64,000 bases of DNA from Platanthera guangdongensis (Eukaryota > Streptophyta > Magnoliopsida > Asparagales > Orchidaceae): NCBI GenBank assembly GCA_039583875.1, contig CM077160.1:109073530-109137529 (forward strand), written 5' to 3'. The position numbers and the translations under genes are program-made. Shown here in pieces: positions 21,526-33,434 of this stretch (positions are counted from its first letter, which is position 1; each line of letters opens with the position of its first letter). A model generated the notes under the pieces. That model did no database searches, was not told the DNA's origin, and worked only from the letters and a program-made list of their open reading frames with translations.

Positions 21526-21539
21526 TGGCTCTGATACCA
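21526..21539 (-). promoter_or_regulatory. Primer-binding site of copia-2 (initiator tRNA-Met)
   Basis: The minus strand reads TGGTATCAGAGCCAGGTT two bases after the LTR, matching the 3' end of initiator tRNA-Met for about 18 nt before diverging. This is the normal length, in contrast to gypsy-A. Confidence 0.9.
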
Positions 21540-21541
21540 CT

Positions 21542-23087
21542 TGAAAGAATTGGTTTCAAGATAACCTAAACACCTAGAGGGGGGTGAATAGCTTCAATTC
21601 CTTTTTATTAAGGTAGACAATATATTTTACTAGCAATTAATCTATGCAACAACTATCTCAACACAACATAAAAACAAATATAGCCAACACAGATTGCACA
21701 CAGATTTATAGTGGTTCCCCAAAAGATGGGTACATACACTTTCCCCCATCGCCTATTTAGCAGTATACTAGATTCGGCCTAACTTCCTTCTTCCTTCTCA
21801 GATCCTCAGATCTTACAACTCAGAACCCTGAAAGGTTCCTACAGCTCACACTTCACCAAGTGCTACAACTCAATTCTTCCAGAGAATCCTACCTCAGAGT
21901 GAGTCCACACTCCTACAACTCAGGCAATCCATCCCTACCTCAGCCTCTTTCACCGGGCCTACAACTCAGAGAAATTAATCCCCTACCTCAGGCACTCAGT
22001 CCTACCTCAGCCTTTATAGATTTAGGCTTACAACTCAGAGAGATAACTCTCCTATACTCAGATCTATAAAAGATCCTATAGAGAAAATTGATTATAAAAA
22101 AGAATAAATCCTTCACCCAGGTTGAGAGAGAATGGGTAGAAGGTTTCTTGATCAGTTCTTGATAGATCTGATGACTTAAGATTCAACCTGTCTTAGCTTC
22201 TTCAAAGCTTCTTGAATTTGAACAAAGTAAGGTTGATCTTCAATCCAGCTTCCTTCTTCTATTCAGATGCGGCTCTGAATTCTTCTTGTAGACTTATTCA
22301 GGATCTGCCCTTAGAGACTTGTTGATTTCTGGATGAATACTTCTCTTCTTCTTAGTTGTTCCTCTTTTTTGGATAGAACATGTCTTTATATAGACTCCAT
22401 CTGAGGTTACCGGTTGATTCGGTTCCTAACGGCCTTCCAACAGCTCTGACAGATGCAACTACTTTGTTGGTTGTGACAGCTGTCAAGTCTCTAGTCATGA
22501 CATCTGATACTTCATTGAACTTCAATTCAGCAGCAAAGTGTCGAGACAATACTTCAAATGTGTCGACACAAATAAATCATGTGTCGACACAATTCTTGGT
22601 GATGTCGACACAACTCACATAATGTCGACACAGCTCTTCTTTTTCTTCTTGACACAGCTTCTGTGGAATGTGTCAACACAAGTCCTATGTGTCGACACAA
22701 TAACTCCTAGTCTCGACAAAGTTGATGTCGACAGAATTCTGGTGTGTGTTGACACAAGTCCTGTGTGTCGACACAATTACTGTCGATAGAATTCTGGAGT
22801 GTGTCGACACAAGTCCTGTATGTCAACACAACTATTGTCAACAGAATTTTTGTGTGTCAACACAGTCCTGTGTGTCGACCCAATCTGGCTTTTGGTGTCG
22901 ACACAGCCTTTCCCAAGTGTCGACACAATTCTTCTCAAGCATCGACACTTGTACTTAGAAACTTTTTCTGCATTTCCTTAACCTACACATTGAAACTCAA
23001 CACAACATCAAATACACATTGATGAATATCACTGAGTTAGGTGTGGCTTCTCCAAATCAGGTACACATTTTTCCAATGTACCCAACA
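21542..23087 (-). repeat. 5' LTR of copia-2 (1546 bp)
   Basis: On the minus strand it starts TGTTGGGTACATTGG and ends CCAATTCTTTCA. It shares its termini, the promoter block (TATA near 21705-21711) and the ATTCACCCCCCTCTAG block with copia-5 (60236-61970). The stretch 21780-22080 is rich in repeated CCTACAACTCAG and CCTACCTCAG words, part of the transcribed leader. Confidence 0.88.
22535..22950 (-). repeat. TGTGTCGACACA array in copia-2 LTR
   Basis: A dozen or more copies of the palindrome TGTGTCGACACA, perfect or with one or two changes, spaced 20-40 bp in the upstream half of the LTR. The corresponding array in copia-5 is at 61360-61830. Confidence 0.88.
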
Positions 23088-24101
23088 TATTACTCCTCCG
23101 ACACAAACTCGCAACCCTCTTAGGATTCTAACCCTGCGATACTGAGAACCTTTTCGGTTGGGTAACGACGTTCCTACACTTCCCCCTTGTGTGATTCATC
23201 TATTTTGTGTTGTTCTTGTGGTGGTAAGTGTTATTGTGTGCGATCGGACAACGTAAAACAAATCGGAGCGAGTCCCGCTCATCGCTGCATCCCCGTTCAA
23301 TTGATCAGAAAGGAAACGTGTGTGGTTGAAACTTTCGTTGGGACTTTTCCTCACCCGGAAGAATCTCCTTGCTCAAATGTTGTGCCCGCAAGTTTGCCGC
23401 GAAAACATTAGTATTCACTTATGAGGGTGAGTTTGCATAGGCGGTTCAATTGAGTGCTTACTAAGTGTTGTCCTTCAAATTTTCTTGTGCGTGCGTTGGA
23501 ATCATGTGCGAACCTAGGGGGTGTTTGGCCTAATTGCGCATTTCTCGTATTTATTTTTCTCCGCATTTCTTTGGTTGTCCGGACCAGGTAGGTCCTTTTC
23601 GCTTGATCGAACATTGACTTTATAGCCCTTGGGAGATCTAAAGAGGCCTAGCGAACCTTCATGTGGGCAAGTGTGTCTCTCTTGTCAATTCATTTCATTG
23701 TATTGACATTTGCGCGCACATAGAGTTAATCTTTACAGTCATCATCTTGGGAACCCTACCTCCACGGGTACATTGAAAGGAGTGTGCTGCATCATGGTCT
23801 TACCTTGACCCATGGCCCACCTAGCCCCCTTGTGTGGGTTGGTTTTGGTGGCCCAAGAGTAGAGGGGTAGGGTCTTAACTTCCAATGAAGATGAGGTGTG
23901 CACTCTCTCTTGGAAGAAATTCCAAAAATTAGATTTTTAGGGGAGGTTGACCAAAGTCAACTCTAGGTGGGTCCCCTATGATGGTCAAAGTCAAAGTAAG
24001 TCTATGACATCGGGAGTCGAATCAAAGTTGGGGTGTCGTGTCATAATTTGTATGTGCATGCATTTTCGGTGCACAACTATAATTGATTTGACCACAGGTT
24101 G
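23088..24101. other. Unclassified LTR-like sequence, left part (interrupted by solo LTR)
   Basis: No coding domain. Contains GTTGACCAAAGTCAAC-like words typical of gypsy LTRs. Together with 26229-26755, from which it is separated only by the solo LTR, it ends TGTTACA at 26755, abutting copia-3 integrase. It is probably the right end of another gypsy-type insertion whose left end is off the window. Confidence 0.45.
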
Positions 24102-26223
24102 TGTAACACCCCTACCCGTCAGGTGGCATATAGCAGTAGGTCCGGCCGGGCCCCGATGCCATATACTACAGACAGACTAAGAAGTCACGAGTTGAAACTG
24201 TCATCCAACATATCATAACACAGAGTACATTATAGCGGAAGTAGTTTTAAGGTTATAAATAGAACCCACAAGCAACATGAATGTCCACTAAATCCAAACA
24301 TAGGAATGAGTACCGAAAATACACAAAAGTAATAACATGGCCTTAAGGCCTTACAAGGTTTACTCAAGAGTTAATGTTTTACAAACATCGGCACGTATGC
24401 CGGCCACACATGAACTGTAAAGTAAACGCTAGCTTTTCGCTTTGGCCTTCGAGGGCTGGCATAGCTATCCGGGGCTCCAGCCCGCTATTTGCCACCTGGC
24501 TCCGCCGCACTTGCAATCAACATCCATCGTAATAGTGGCAAATAAGAGCAACATTCAGCATTAGCTGACCAAATTATAATGACCCCACCCCTCACTCGGG
24601 GTGGCGGTGCTCCTTCCCTGCAGGCATTAGCTTAAACAAAATATGGCACTCTTATCGCGCAACTTAAGAACCATTTGCCACAGGAGTAGACACAACCAGC
24701 CAAACGCCCCGTGCACTCAGGGCACATTATTGGTGTACCGGATTTCCCGGGTACCACCACCGTTCAGAGGTCCTTGACTTGACGGTCACTTTGAGCATTC
24801 TAGTCTTTTCAGCCACGGGGCCTAAGACTCTCATTATACCATCGACGAGAGCCAATTACTTTAGGCAATCTAGTCAGATTGACACAACACAGGTACAATT
24901 CCGCCTTTTCCCGTTGCTCAACTCGACATGCCATTTCCGAAAGCCGAAGCAAACAAGGACAATCGACAAGATGCGGGTTGGCATCCCCTTTCCTGTTCGG
25001 CTCACTGGCCTTATCATATTGGGCACTACAACACACAGTTACAACATACATCGGCCCCCAGGTTTCCCAGAGACGAGGCTCACAAACAAACATAGCTCAC
25101 TGGGAACTATCGCCTGCGGTAGCACTATCGCGGTGCTGTAGGGGACAGACTATCGTTTCTTTCCCTTTTCAGGTGTTTTCCTAGGACTTCCCCCAGTACT
25201 CTCACTGCAGTAACCTGCACACCCCGCGACTCCGATATCTATACTCTTAACACGAAGTCTTCTCCGACATACAAAACATATAATCATCACAAATCCAGAC
25301 CAACCCGTTTGGATGGGCTTCACACAGCATTCCTGTTCCGTACTTCGATTCCAGATCTAAATGCAACACTACGGGGATGCACGGATCGACCCGTCGGGTT
25401 AACCACCACCACATGTTCGTGTGGCGTCTACCCTAAAATGCTAAAACCAAGGACTTCACATGTCCAAGGAAGAGGTTTATTACCCTTGATATCTTCTTTG
25501 GCGCCATGGGAGAAATCTAGATGGTTGAAAATGACTGCTTTGACCTTGTCTCCGCAAATCCGGACTCGGCTTGCGAATCGAAACTTCGGAACTTCAACGG
25601 CGGTGAGATCTCCCTTCAGGCACTGCTACTCCTCCTCCAAGAAATCCAGGCCAAGTCCCCAACTCCAAAATAAAAGAAGTGAAAACGGCCAAACTAGGAC
25701 TATATAAAAAGCTACCACCACACGGTAACTAGCTACCGCCGCGTGATATCTTAATTTAACGCCTCATTTCGAGTGCAACCGCCCAAACCCTCCAATCACG
25801 AGCCAACATATGGCCACGCCGTTACGGTTTCACTACCACTGAGCGATAGGATGCTAACGCTGCGCGATAGCCGTTTGTTAGGTTACGACACGACACCATC
25901 CACTATCATCGCGCGCCAACTGTTACCGTCGCGCAGTAGAATCCCGAGACCTCGATCAATTAAATTGGCCCCATTATCGCCAGCAGTAACACTATCGTCG
26001 GGTGATAGCTTCCCGAGAACTTCGCCAGAATAAATCCCGGCTACCGACGCGCGGTAACAAGTTTCCGCCGTGTAGTAATATATTTCTCGAGAACTCAACG
26101 CTTTCTCGAGAACTCAACGCTTTCGACACAAACCCTAGGGATACTGCCACGCGGTAACTAGCTACTGCCTAGAGATAACCCGCAGAGAAGCATCTCACAC
26201 CTTATGAAATTTGGGGCATTACA
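24102..26223 (-). mobile_element. Solo Tekay-like LTR (2122 bp), TSD GGTTG
   Basis: On the minus strand it runs from TGTAATGCCCC to GGTGTTACA; plus-strand TSDs GGTTG lie at 24097-24101 and 26224-26228. Its first ~480 bp here (24102-24580) match the end of the gypsy-A LTR (GCAGTAGGTCCGGCCGGG, TGAATGTCCACTAA). It keeps the ATG-plus-donor block at 25507 (MAPKKISR then GTAATA). The start of the LTR holds its own hairpin array. No internal domain remains, as expected after LTR-LTR recombination. Confidence 0.92.
25650..26190 (-). repeat. Hairpin array in solo LTR
   Basis: Eight or so short inverted repeats with CTACCG..CGGTA or CTATCG..CGATAG arms around a CGCG-rich centre (for example ACTATCGTCGGGTGATAG near 25990 and CTACCGACGCGCGGTAAC near 26041). 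Same LTR position as the arrays of gypsy-A and the mosaic LTR, but unrelated motif. Confidence 0.75.
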
Positions 26224-26228
26224 GGTTG

Positions 26229-26755
26229 ACCACTCGTCACTGAAATTGACCGGGACGCACTCGGTTGACTTCGTATTGATCATACTAGTCCAATGCCACT
26301 GACCGGGGTTGAATCCGAATTCGTTTGCTAGCTATTCAAAATTTGCGCTTTGCAGCGCACTAAAACGATCAAAACTCGTATAATCATCGTTATACTTCAA
26401 AATGTGACACAACAAGTTCCATGGGTTCATATTGACTATACGAAGTCATAGAAATTGGCAGAACTCAAATAAGAGTTCTCTAAGTCATTATCCAAAAATC
26501 TCATTTTTGCGACGTTTTACGAGGAATGACCCTACTTAACATATGACCTCAGAGTTCAACGGAATGAGTTCCAATTCATTTGTATCGATTATACGAATCT
26601 AAAGGAGCTGACAGAACTCCAATCAGATTTTTATAGCTCTATATACCCTGCCCAGGGTTACCTTCTACCAGAGTGTGGGCCATGGGTAGAGGTTCGAGTC
26701 ACTTTTATTGGGTCCACTGGGGTCCTGGTGGCCGAATAAAACTCAGGATGTTACA
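26229..26755. other. Unclassified LTR-like sequence, right part
   Basis: Continuation of 23088-24101 beyond the solo LTR. Ends GGATGTTACA, and copia-3 integrase resumes at once. Words such as TTGACTATACGAAGTC also occur in altered form at 33360-33434, suggesting the same family. No ORF. Confidence 0.45.
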
Positions 26756-27560
26756 TACTATGTGAGTTGTATCCAACAAGAATACCCTCACTACAATTTT
26801 AAACAAACTTAGTTAGCTGAGATATTCCATTATTTAAAATGAAACATTTGCAAACAAAAATTTAAAATATGAAATTATTAGTTTTCTGCCCTTCAGAAGT
26901 TCATAGGGAGTTTTCCTATGAGTCTTATTTATATATGCCATGTTCAGATCATAACAGGTTGTATTGATTGCCTCAGCCCCAAAACACTCTGGCAGTGTGG
27001 AATCACTAAGCAATGTTCTGCCATCCTCTTTTAAGGTCCTATTTTTTCTCTCAGCCACTCCATTTTGTTGTGGAGTTTTGGGAAAAGAGAACTCCTGGGA
27101 GATACCTTGCTCTCGATAAAATTTTGTCATTGCACTAGATTGAAATTATATACCATGGTCACTTTTCAATTTGACCACAATGCAGTCTAGTTCATTCTGA
27201 ATGGACTTGACAAAAGTCATGAAGAAATATAGGATATCTGACTTCTTCCCAAGAAAGAAGACTCATGTAAACCTTTAGTGATCATCTACAATCACAAAGG
27301 TGTACAACTTCCCTCCTAAACTCTGAATGATCATAGGACCAAATAGATTTATATGCAATAGATAAAGGCATTTAATAATCTTTGGAGCCAATGCTCTTAA
27401 AGGTGACCCTAGTTTGCTTGCCCATTTGACATGCATGACAAAGACCCTCTTTAACACATTTTATATTAGGACTATCCCTATCTAAGTTTTCAAAAAAAAA
27501 TAGCTTGCATATTATCTTATAGTTAGTGTGAGCAAGTCTCTTGTGTCATTGAACACAATA
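26756..27560 (-). pseudogene. copia-3 integrase (truncated)
   Basis: HVKWASKLGSPLRALAPKIIKCLYLLHINLFGPMIIQSLGGKLYTFVIVDDH (27275-27450) covers part of the zinc domain and the first catalytic Asp. GISQEFSFPKTPQQNGVAERKNRTLKEDGRTLL (27000-27110) contains the catalytic Glu. The segment with the second Asp is damaged, and there are several stops and frameshifts. The reading ends at the junction 26755/26756. Confidence 0.87.
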
Positions 27561-27659
27561 AGACACTTTCTCATTAGCTACTAGACATACTGGAGTGGAA
27601 GAATTATGACAAATAAATCTAAATAATAGATATTACAACTCCTAGTGCCTGAGAGAATA

Positions 27660-27960
27660 ACCTATAAGTCAATTAACTTTTTTACCAGACACTTATCCTT
27701 ATGGAACTCAATCACATAGCCTAAGTAGCATAGTTGACTTATGCTTATGAGGTAGTTTTGCAACCCCTCAATATAAGCTACCCTTGTGATTGAGAATATG
27801 CCATTGGAAATCATACCATAGCCTTCAGTATCTCCCATGTCAGAGCCTCCAAATATGACCTTAGGTCCATGCTTCACAGGAGTGTAATCCTTGAGAAGAC
27901 TCCTTGTACCAATCATGTGCTTGGAACACCCACTGTCCAAGTACTAGATTTGATTCAGGT
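27660..27960 (-). pseudogene. copia-3 protease
   Basis: YLDSGCSKHMIGTRSLLKDYTP (27880-27949) is the copia protease active-site region (D-S-G), followed by KVIFGGSDMGDTEGYGMI and LISISQLCYLGY. The upstream frame joins to Gag with one stop before YLDSG. Confidence 0.88.
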
Positions 27961-28032
27961 TAGTACTTGAACTAACTTGCAAGATAAAATTCATTTTATC
28001 TTAGGAACCCAACTGACTTTGGGTCCTAGGTT

Positions 28033-31000
28033 CTAGTGAGCATTAACAATAACATTTCTATTGAAAGCTACTCTACCAGGAAGGATCTCCCTTACTTGTG
28101 GCACAGAGGGATTGTGCCAACAATTTATGGCAATGTGACCCACTTTACCACAACACCAACACTCAAAAATATTATATCTTCTCTTGTGAACATTCTTGGA
28201 AATTGATGGTGCATGAGAATGTCTATGTTTAGCAGAGAAGACACATGCATTCTTCCTATTCCTTTTAGTAATCATTTGGTTGTGTGCTTGACGATAACTG
28301 TTCTTACTCTACGATATTGACTTGACAACAATAGTAGTCGTATTGATAGCTGACATTGTGTTGATGGCATCTGATATGGCTTTGTGAGAGTGAGTTATTA
28401 TTATGTCAACAACCTATTTTTTCACTAAAATGGGTTTGGAAGATGCAACTTCCTTACCCTTGAGTGTAGGGGCTTGTGTACCAAAAATGGTTCATAATGA
28501 GCTATCTGAATTTCCTTATGGGGAGCCTTCAAAGCACTCAACCCAATTCCCTTTCTACCTACACAGTTAGGTGCACTATTGCCCTTAATGTAAGTGCTTT
28601 CATTCTTCCAATGACCATACATACTGTCTTATTCATACCTGTTAGAAGGAAGTATCACCTTTTGAAAGGTGGTTTGAGCCTTAACAACAACTGCCTTTTA
28701 CTTAGCCCTGGATGTAGCTCTCCTCCTATTGTAACCTACTCCACTCTTGAGTGTAGCAGAGAAGCTATCAATAATAGGTAGCACGGTCTATAACTTAGAG
28801 AATTTGGCATCCTCTCTTTGAGGAGCTTCTCTTTTAGGTCCTTAATGACCTTGTTCTTTTGATTGATACTGTTGAATTGAATGATTGTCATCTGTTTTAG
28901 CCGACTGATCTCTCTACTCATTTGAGTTAGCTGGTTAGCAGACGTAATGCTTTCAGATTTTGCCAGCTGGAGTGAAGCAATCTCCTCTGCTTTCTTTTTA
29001 GCGGGCTTATTGCTCCTTTTTAATGTTTCCAAAAGAGCACCATACTTATCAATCATATGATCAAGAACATTATCAGAATCTAAATCAACCTCCTCATTAG
29101 ATGATGAGGTTGCTTCAGATTCTGCACCTGTTTCATACTTAGAATCAGAAGAAGAAAAGTTTAGTATTATTACCTCATGAGGAATAGATTCTTCCTGATC
29201 ATCTTCATTAGTCATGGTCATCAAGCCACAACTTTCTTCTTCTTACTCATTGTCATTATCTGAGTGTGAAAATGGAGCTCTGATGTCTATCCTTGCAGTA
29301 GGTGCCTCTTCTTCTTCTTGAGCAAACAACCCTATATAGGTTTCCTCATCTTCTGACTCAGAAGAGTCTGAGTTACTTTGACTATAGCTTTTTCCTCTTC
29401 TTGGCAATGAAATACTTTTCAGACTTCTTGCCCTTGTAGCACTTCTTCTCACAAGTAGAATCTTTCTCTTTCCTTTTGACCGGACAGTCAGCTATAACAT
29501 GCTCAGGTCTTCTTAGAGCTGTCACTTAAAACCGAAAATCGAAAACCAAACCGGAACCAAATCAGAACTGCAAAGAACCGAACCGAACTGTTCGCGAATT
29601 ATTTGGGTTCCGGTTTGAATTTTGGAACTGTGAACATCATTGGTCCGGGTGTGGTTCTTTCGTTTAATTATCCGGATCGGAACCGAAACATACAAGTATC
29701 AAGCAGTTCAAAGATTTTTAGACCCAATCTGAATCGGACCGAAGCAGAACCGAACTGTAACCAATTTATTATTAATAATGATTTTATTATATTAATAATT
29801 TTTTATAATCTATCTATAATATCCATGCTTACTAGTATGAGTGAAACTGACGCGGTTTGATTCTAACCGCAATCGCACTAAAAGAAGTTGGTTTTGGACC
29901 GAACAAAATCACATCACACCAAAACTGTGCAGTTTGATTTGACATTGGTGCGGTTTGGAGTCGGTTTCTGCGGTATAGTTTCGATTTTTACACTTATATA
30001 ATGTATTTTTAATTTTACTCATACATTTTCTTGAAATAATTAAAGTAACTCGTACTTATTTGCGATGATTGGAATATCATGCCCTCTCGAAGAAAACGAT
30101 GCGACGCAGTTTTATCGATTTTGCACCACCAAAAACAGCACTGCAAACTATGTTGTTTTGCAACCAACGAAGTCACTCTATAACCAAACCATTTAGTACG
30201 GTTTAAAATTGGCGGGGTTTAAAATCAGTACGGTATAGTGCAATTTTGTGGTTTTGTGATTTTAAATTTTAACTTTCAGTGTTACTTACTATATTATACA
30301 AAAAATAATCTCACTTGGAATAATGTAAAATTCCTACATCCATGCCTCAGACTTCGAAGTCCTTGCAAAAAACCCAACGAATTTATATTTCCCCTCCGAT
30401 TTTTTATTTTTGACCTCCCCAATTCATTTCGCCAAATTTATTTTGGTTCTACTTGGAACCGATTGGAACCGGATGGAACCGCATGGAACCGGACCGAATC
30501 GTTAGTGAACAGTTTGATTTTGGTTCTTGTTGAACCGGAACCGGAACCAAAAACGTTGACATGACAGTTCTAAAAATTATTCTGGAACCAGAACCAGAAT
30601 CAGAATCGGTCAAACCAAATAAGGTTTTGGTTCTAATTTAAAGAATCGGTACCTTAGCGGGTCGGTTCACGATTTTAGTAGAACCGGAATCAAACCAGAG
30701 CCGTGACAACTCTAGGTCTGCTACAACAATTACAAATAATATCAGAAGAAACATGTTTACTAGGTTTAGAACCATACATGTCCCCTTTGGCATCCTTCTT
30801 GGCTCTTCAGGTTTGTTTTTCTCCTTCTTGTAGTTAGAGGAGGAGGAAGGTCTGCTCTTCCACTTCTTCCTCCTAGTATCATCTTTTAAAATTGACTTAA
30901 GAAGAACAAACTCCCCATCAGTCATATCATCATTTGAAGTGTTGGGTTCAGAAGACTCTGAATCGGTCACTTTCCTGGGAGGAGAGGGGATTCTCTCCTT

Positions 31001-31740
31001 ATTCTTCCTAGAGCCCACAACTTTTGAGGACCATAGTCTTCTTCGTATGGTGAGATTTGGCAGCAGCCTCCTCTACCTTTCTTGTATTTAATTGCATCTC
31101 ATAGAAGAGCAACTTCCCAAAAAGTGTGTGGGGAGGAATGTTATCCAGGTTCCTCATCTCCCCGATAACGCGGATTTTATTATCCCAGTCTCTAACTAGA
31201 GGCCTAAGGAACTTGTCATTTAGCTCCTAATCTGTGAAGACCCTTCCATAGGTCTTCAACTCATTAACTATCTTGAAGAACTTCTCATAACATTTAGCTA
31301 TAATATTCTTGTTTCCCTGCCTGAAGGCTTTATACTCTTGGTTGAGTAGGAATTTTCTATCATCCCTGACTTCCTTAGTCCCTTCCATGTATATAATAAG
31401 CATACTCCACATTTTCTTTGTTGGGCAGTGAATCGGATTTTGGAATGTGGAATCATGAATTGCATTGAATATTATATTTTTGGCTCTATTATCCATGGTA
31501 GCCAGTACAATTTCTTCCCTAGTCATGCCATCATACTTCTTAGGGAACTATAGATTAGGATCAATGGTAGAGGCCTTCATGGGGATGAATGGCCCCTCTT
31601 CAACTGTGATATAAATCCTAGCTTCAGATGCTTCCATAAACATCTTTATCCTTTGCTTCCATATGCCCAAGTTCTCCTTTATACATTTGGGGAGCTACAT
31701 TGAGCTCAGCTCCTTATGGCTATCAGCTGAAGACATGGTG
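28033..31740 (-). pseudogene. copia-3 Gag with two zinc knuckles, interrupted by a hAT element
   Basis: Starts at the ATG near 31737 (MSSADSHKELS) after the leader. The UBN2 core includes NIIFNAIHDSTFQNPIHCPT and KCYEKFFKIVNELKTYGRVF (31227-31526), with stops between blocks. Knuckle 1 is split by the hAT insertion: CNCCSRP lies right of 30714 and EHVIADCPVKRK left of 29514. A coiled-coil segment follows (LQLAKSESITSANQLTQMSREISRLKQ, near 28880-28990). Knuckle 2, CWCCGKVGHIAINC, is intact near 28125-28170. The paralogous segments of copia-2 are at 19640-21520. Confidence 0.87.
29514..30714. mobile_element. Non-autonomous hAT-type DNA transposon (1201 bp)
   Basis: Termini are TAGAGCTGTCAC on the left and GTGACAACTCTA on the right (11 of 12 positions match as an inverted repeat). 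Eight-base flanks GGTCTTCT (29506-29513) and GGTCTGCT (30715-30722) are a target duplication with one mismatch. The length of eight and the TAGAG-GTCA terminus are hAT features. There is no transposase ORF. Both subterminal regions are crowded with AACCGAACC / GGAACCGG words (29520-29760 and 30440-30690), possible transposase-binding repeats. Confidence 0.85.
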
Positions 31741-31800
31741 ATTTAATTGACTACCCTTATAGGAACTTGGTCAGACTGTTAAGTCTTATTTTGACCAACC

Positions 31801-31813
31801 TGCTTTTATACCA
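31801..31813 (-). promoter_or_regulatory. Degenerate primer-binding site of copia-3
   Basis: The minus strand reads TGGTATAAAAGCA two bases after the LTR, an initiator-Met site with C/G-to-A/T type changes. Confidence 0.7.
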
Positions 31814-31815
31814 CT

Positions 31816-33077
31816 TGAAAGATTATTGTTTATTGTAGTCTAACTCACCTAAAGGGGGGGGTGAATAAGTTGTCTAGAAACTTGTTGGCTCCTTTTAATT
31901 TTCGTAAGTTATAAGAAATATAAAGCACAACCAAACAAGAATAACACACACCAATTTATAGTATTTTCTTAAGATATGGGTACATCCACTATTCCTCTAT
32001 ACCTATCTAGCAGTGTGCTAGACTCAGCAAACTTCTCTGATACTCGGCTCCAAGAGCCTACAACTCAGATTTCTCAGAATCTCTCAGGTCTACTCCCAGT
32101 CCCTACCTCGGGCTTAACCTCCCTACAACTTAGAGTATTCCAACTCCTACAGCTCAAAGACTCAGTTGGTCTCCTATCTTAGATCCACACAGAGATCCTA
32201 CCTTAAGCACAATAGCCCTACCTTAGGGTCAAAACCCCTACAACTCAGGAAACAACCCTACAACTCAGAACTATCACTAGATCCTTAGATGGAAGTTTGT
32301 AAATGAATACAACTAAAGACTCTATAAGTATGACCTTGATGATTCTGAGTATTCAGATGTCTTTATTATGAAAGCAATCTCTTTGAAACAACCCCTAATT
32401 AGAGTAAGTCTTCAGGTTGAGTAGATATGAGGCTCATCTTCTTGATCTTCTTCTTTAGGAAGAAGACCTAACTGCAGTTGTGAAGCTTGACTCTTCCTTG
32501 CTCTTTCAAAACTTCTTCAGAGAGAGCTTGCTCAGTAAAAATTGATTTCATTGTCTCGGGTTATTCATGATTCAGCAGGATTGGGCAAAGGTTCTGTTTT
32601 ATTGCCCTAACTTTTTGTATATACCTTTGACATTTCTAACGATCGTTTGAATAAAATAAGTCTCGTCAAAGTATGGGAAAAAATAGAAGAACTGATAGGT
32701 CTTTATGCGCCGTCGCCAAATTTGCAATCTTGCCACTACGCGTGCTCACCGGTAATAAAACCCTATCAGCATGATATCATTGAGAAAATTTTTCTTTCTC
32801 AATGGTATCTCCCTTAGCACTGAAATCTGCCTCTATCTGAGTCTTCTCCACAATATTATCTCAAAGCTTTCCACAATCACACCAATACCGTGGAGAACCA
32901 AATACCGATCTCAATGGTATTCTCCATCTTCACGAACTCTTTTTTAAACATGTTTTAGAGATAACAAATAATTTCTATATAGATATAAAATTGATATGCC
33001 GTCAAATACAATATGCACTTATCAATGCAAATGATGCTTCTTCAAATCATGTAATATTGATGGCAATATTCCCAACA
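31816..33077 (-). repeat. 5' LTR of copia-3 (1262 bp)
   Basis: Minus strand from TGTTGGGAATATTGCC to ATAATCTTTCA. Has the C-tract block (CACCCCCCCCTTTAG) and CCTACAACTCAG words in the transcribed leader like copia-2, but lacks the TGTGTCGACAC array. Flank 33078-33082 is CTCTC; its partner is outside the visible element. Confidence 0.82.
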
Positions 33078-33082
33078 CTCTC

Positions 33083-33434
33083 AAATTGACCATACGGTCT
33101 AATGCAATTGACCAGTGTCAATTCTTAGCTCGTTTGGTCGAAAAGCTAATGGTATCGTGGTGGCACATATAACGATGCCCAAAATGACCATTTTCACCGT
33201 ATGACGTCGGATTGGAAGGAAACGAGTTTTGTTGCACTTTTATTAATTATAAGATTTTAAAACAACTGACGGAAGTCGATTTGAGGCACATTTTCTTAGT
33301 ATATTAACTTGGCATCGTTGCAATGCACAACGATACTCAAAATGGTCATTTTCTCTAAATAACATAAGATCAAAACGAAATGAGTTCTGTTGCACTCGTA
33401 TTGACTATACAAGCCCAATACATCAGATAGAAGT
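33083..33434. other. Non-coding, gypsy-LTR-like sequence
   Basis: AT-rich, no ORF. Resembles 26229-26755 in several words (GAGTTCTGTTGCACTCG, TTGACTATACAAGCC). No terminus identified. Confidence 0.4.

Larger units (their letters stand above)
16017..23087 (-). mobile_element. copia-2: decayed Sirevirus-like element, truncated at 3' end by copia-1
   Basis: On the minus strand from 23087 downward: 5' LTR (21542-23087), primer site (21526-21539), gag, protease, integrase, RT/RNase H (ending 16462), and a palindrome array where the third-ORF leader would be. No third ORF or 3' LTR follows; instead the copia-1 LTR begins, so copia-1 probably inserted here and the rest lies left of the window. Multiple stops and frameshifts in all domains mark it as old. 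Confidence 0.88.
26756..33077 (-). mobile_element. copia-3: decayed Sirevirus-like element, 3' part displaced
   Basis: Minus strand from 33077: 5' LTR (31816-33077), primer site, gag (31740 down to 28033, with a hAT insertion), protease (27660-27960), integrase (27560 down to 26756). The integrase is cut after GILVGYNSHS by the LTR-like sequence ending at 26755. RT and RNase H are not in the window. Confidence 0.87.

Noticed and set aside
22535..22950. CRISPR-like or bacterial direct-repeat array of TGTGTCGACACA
   Set aside because: Palindromes within an LTR with known promoter and termini; spacers are short, variable and partly repetitive.
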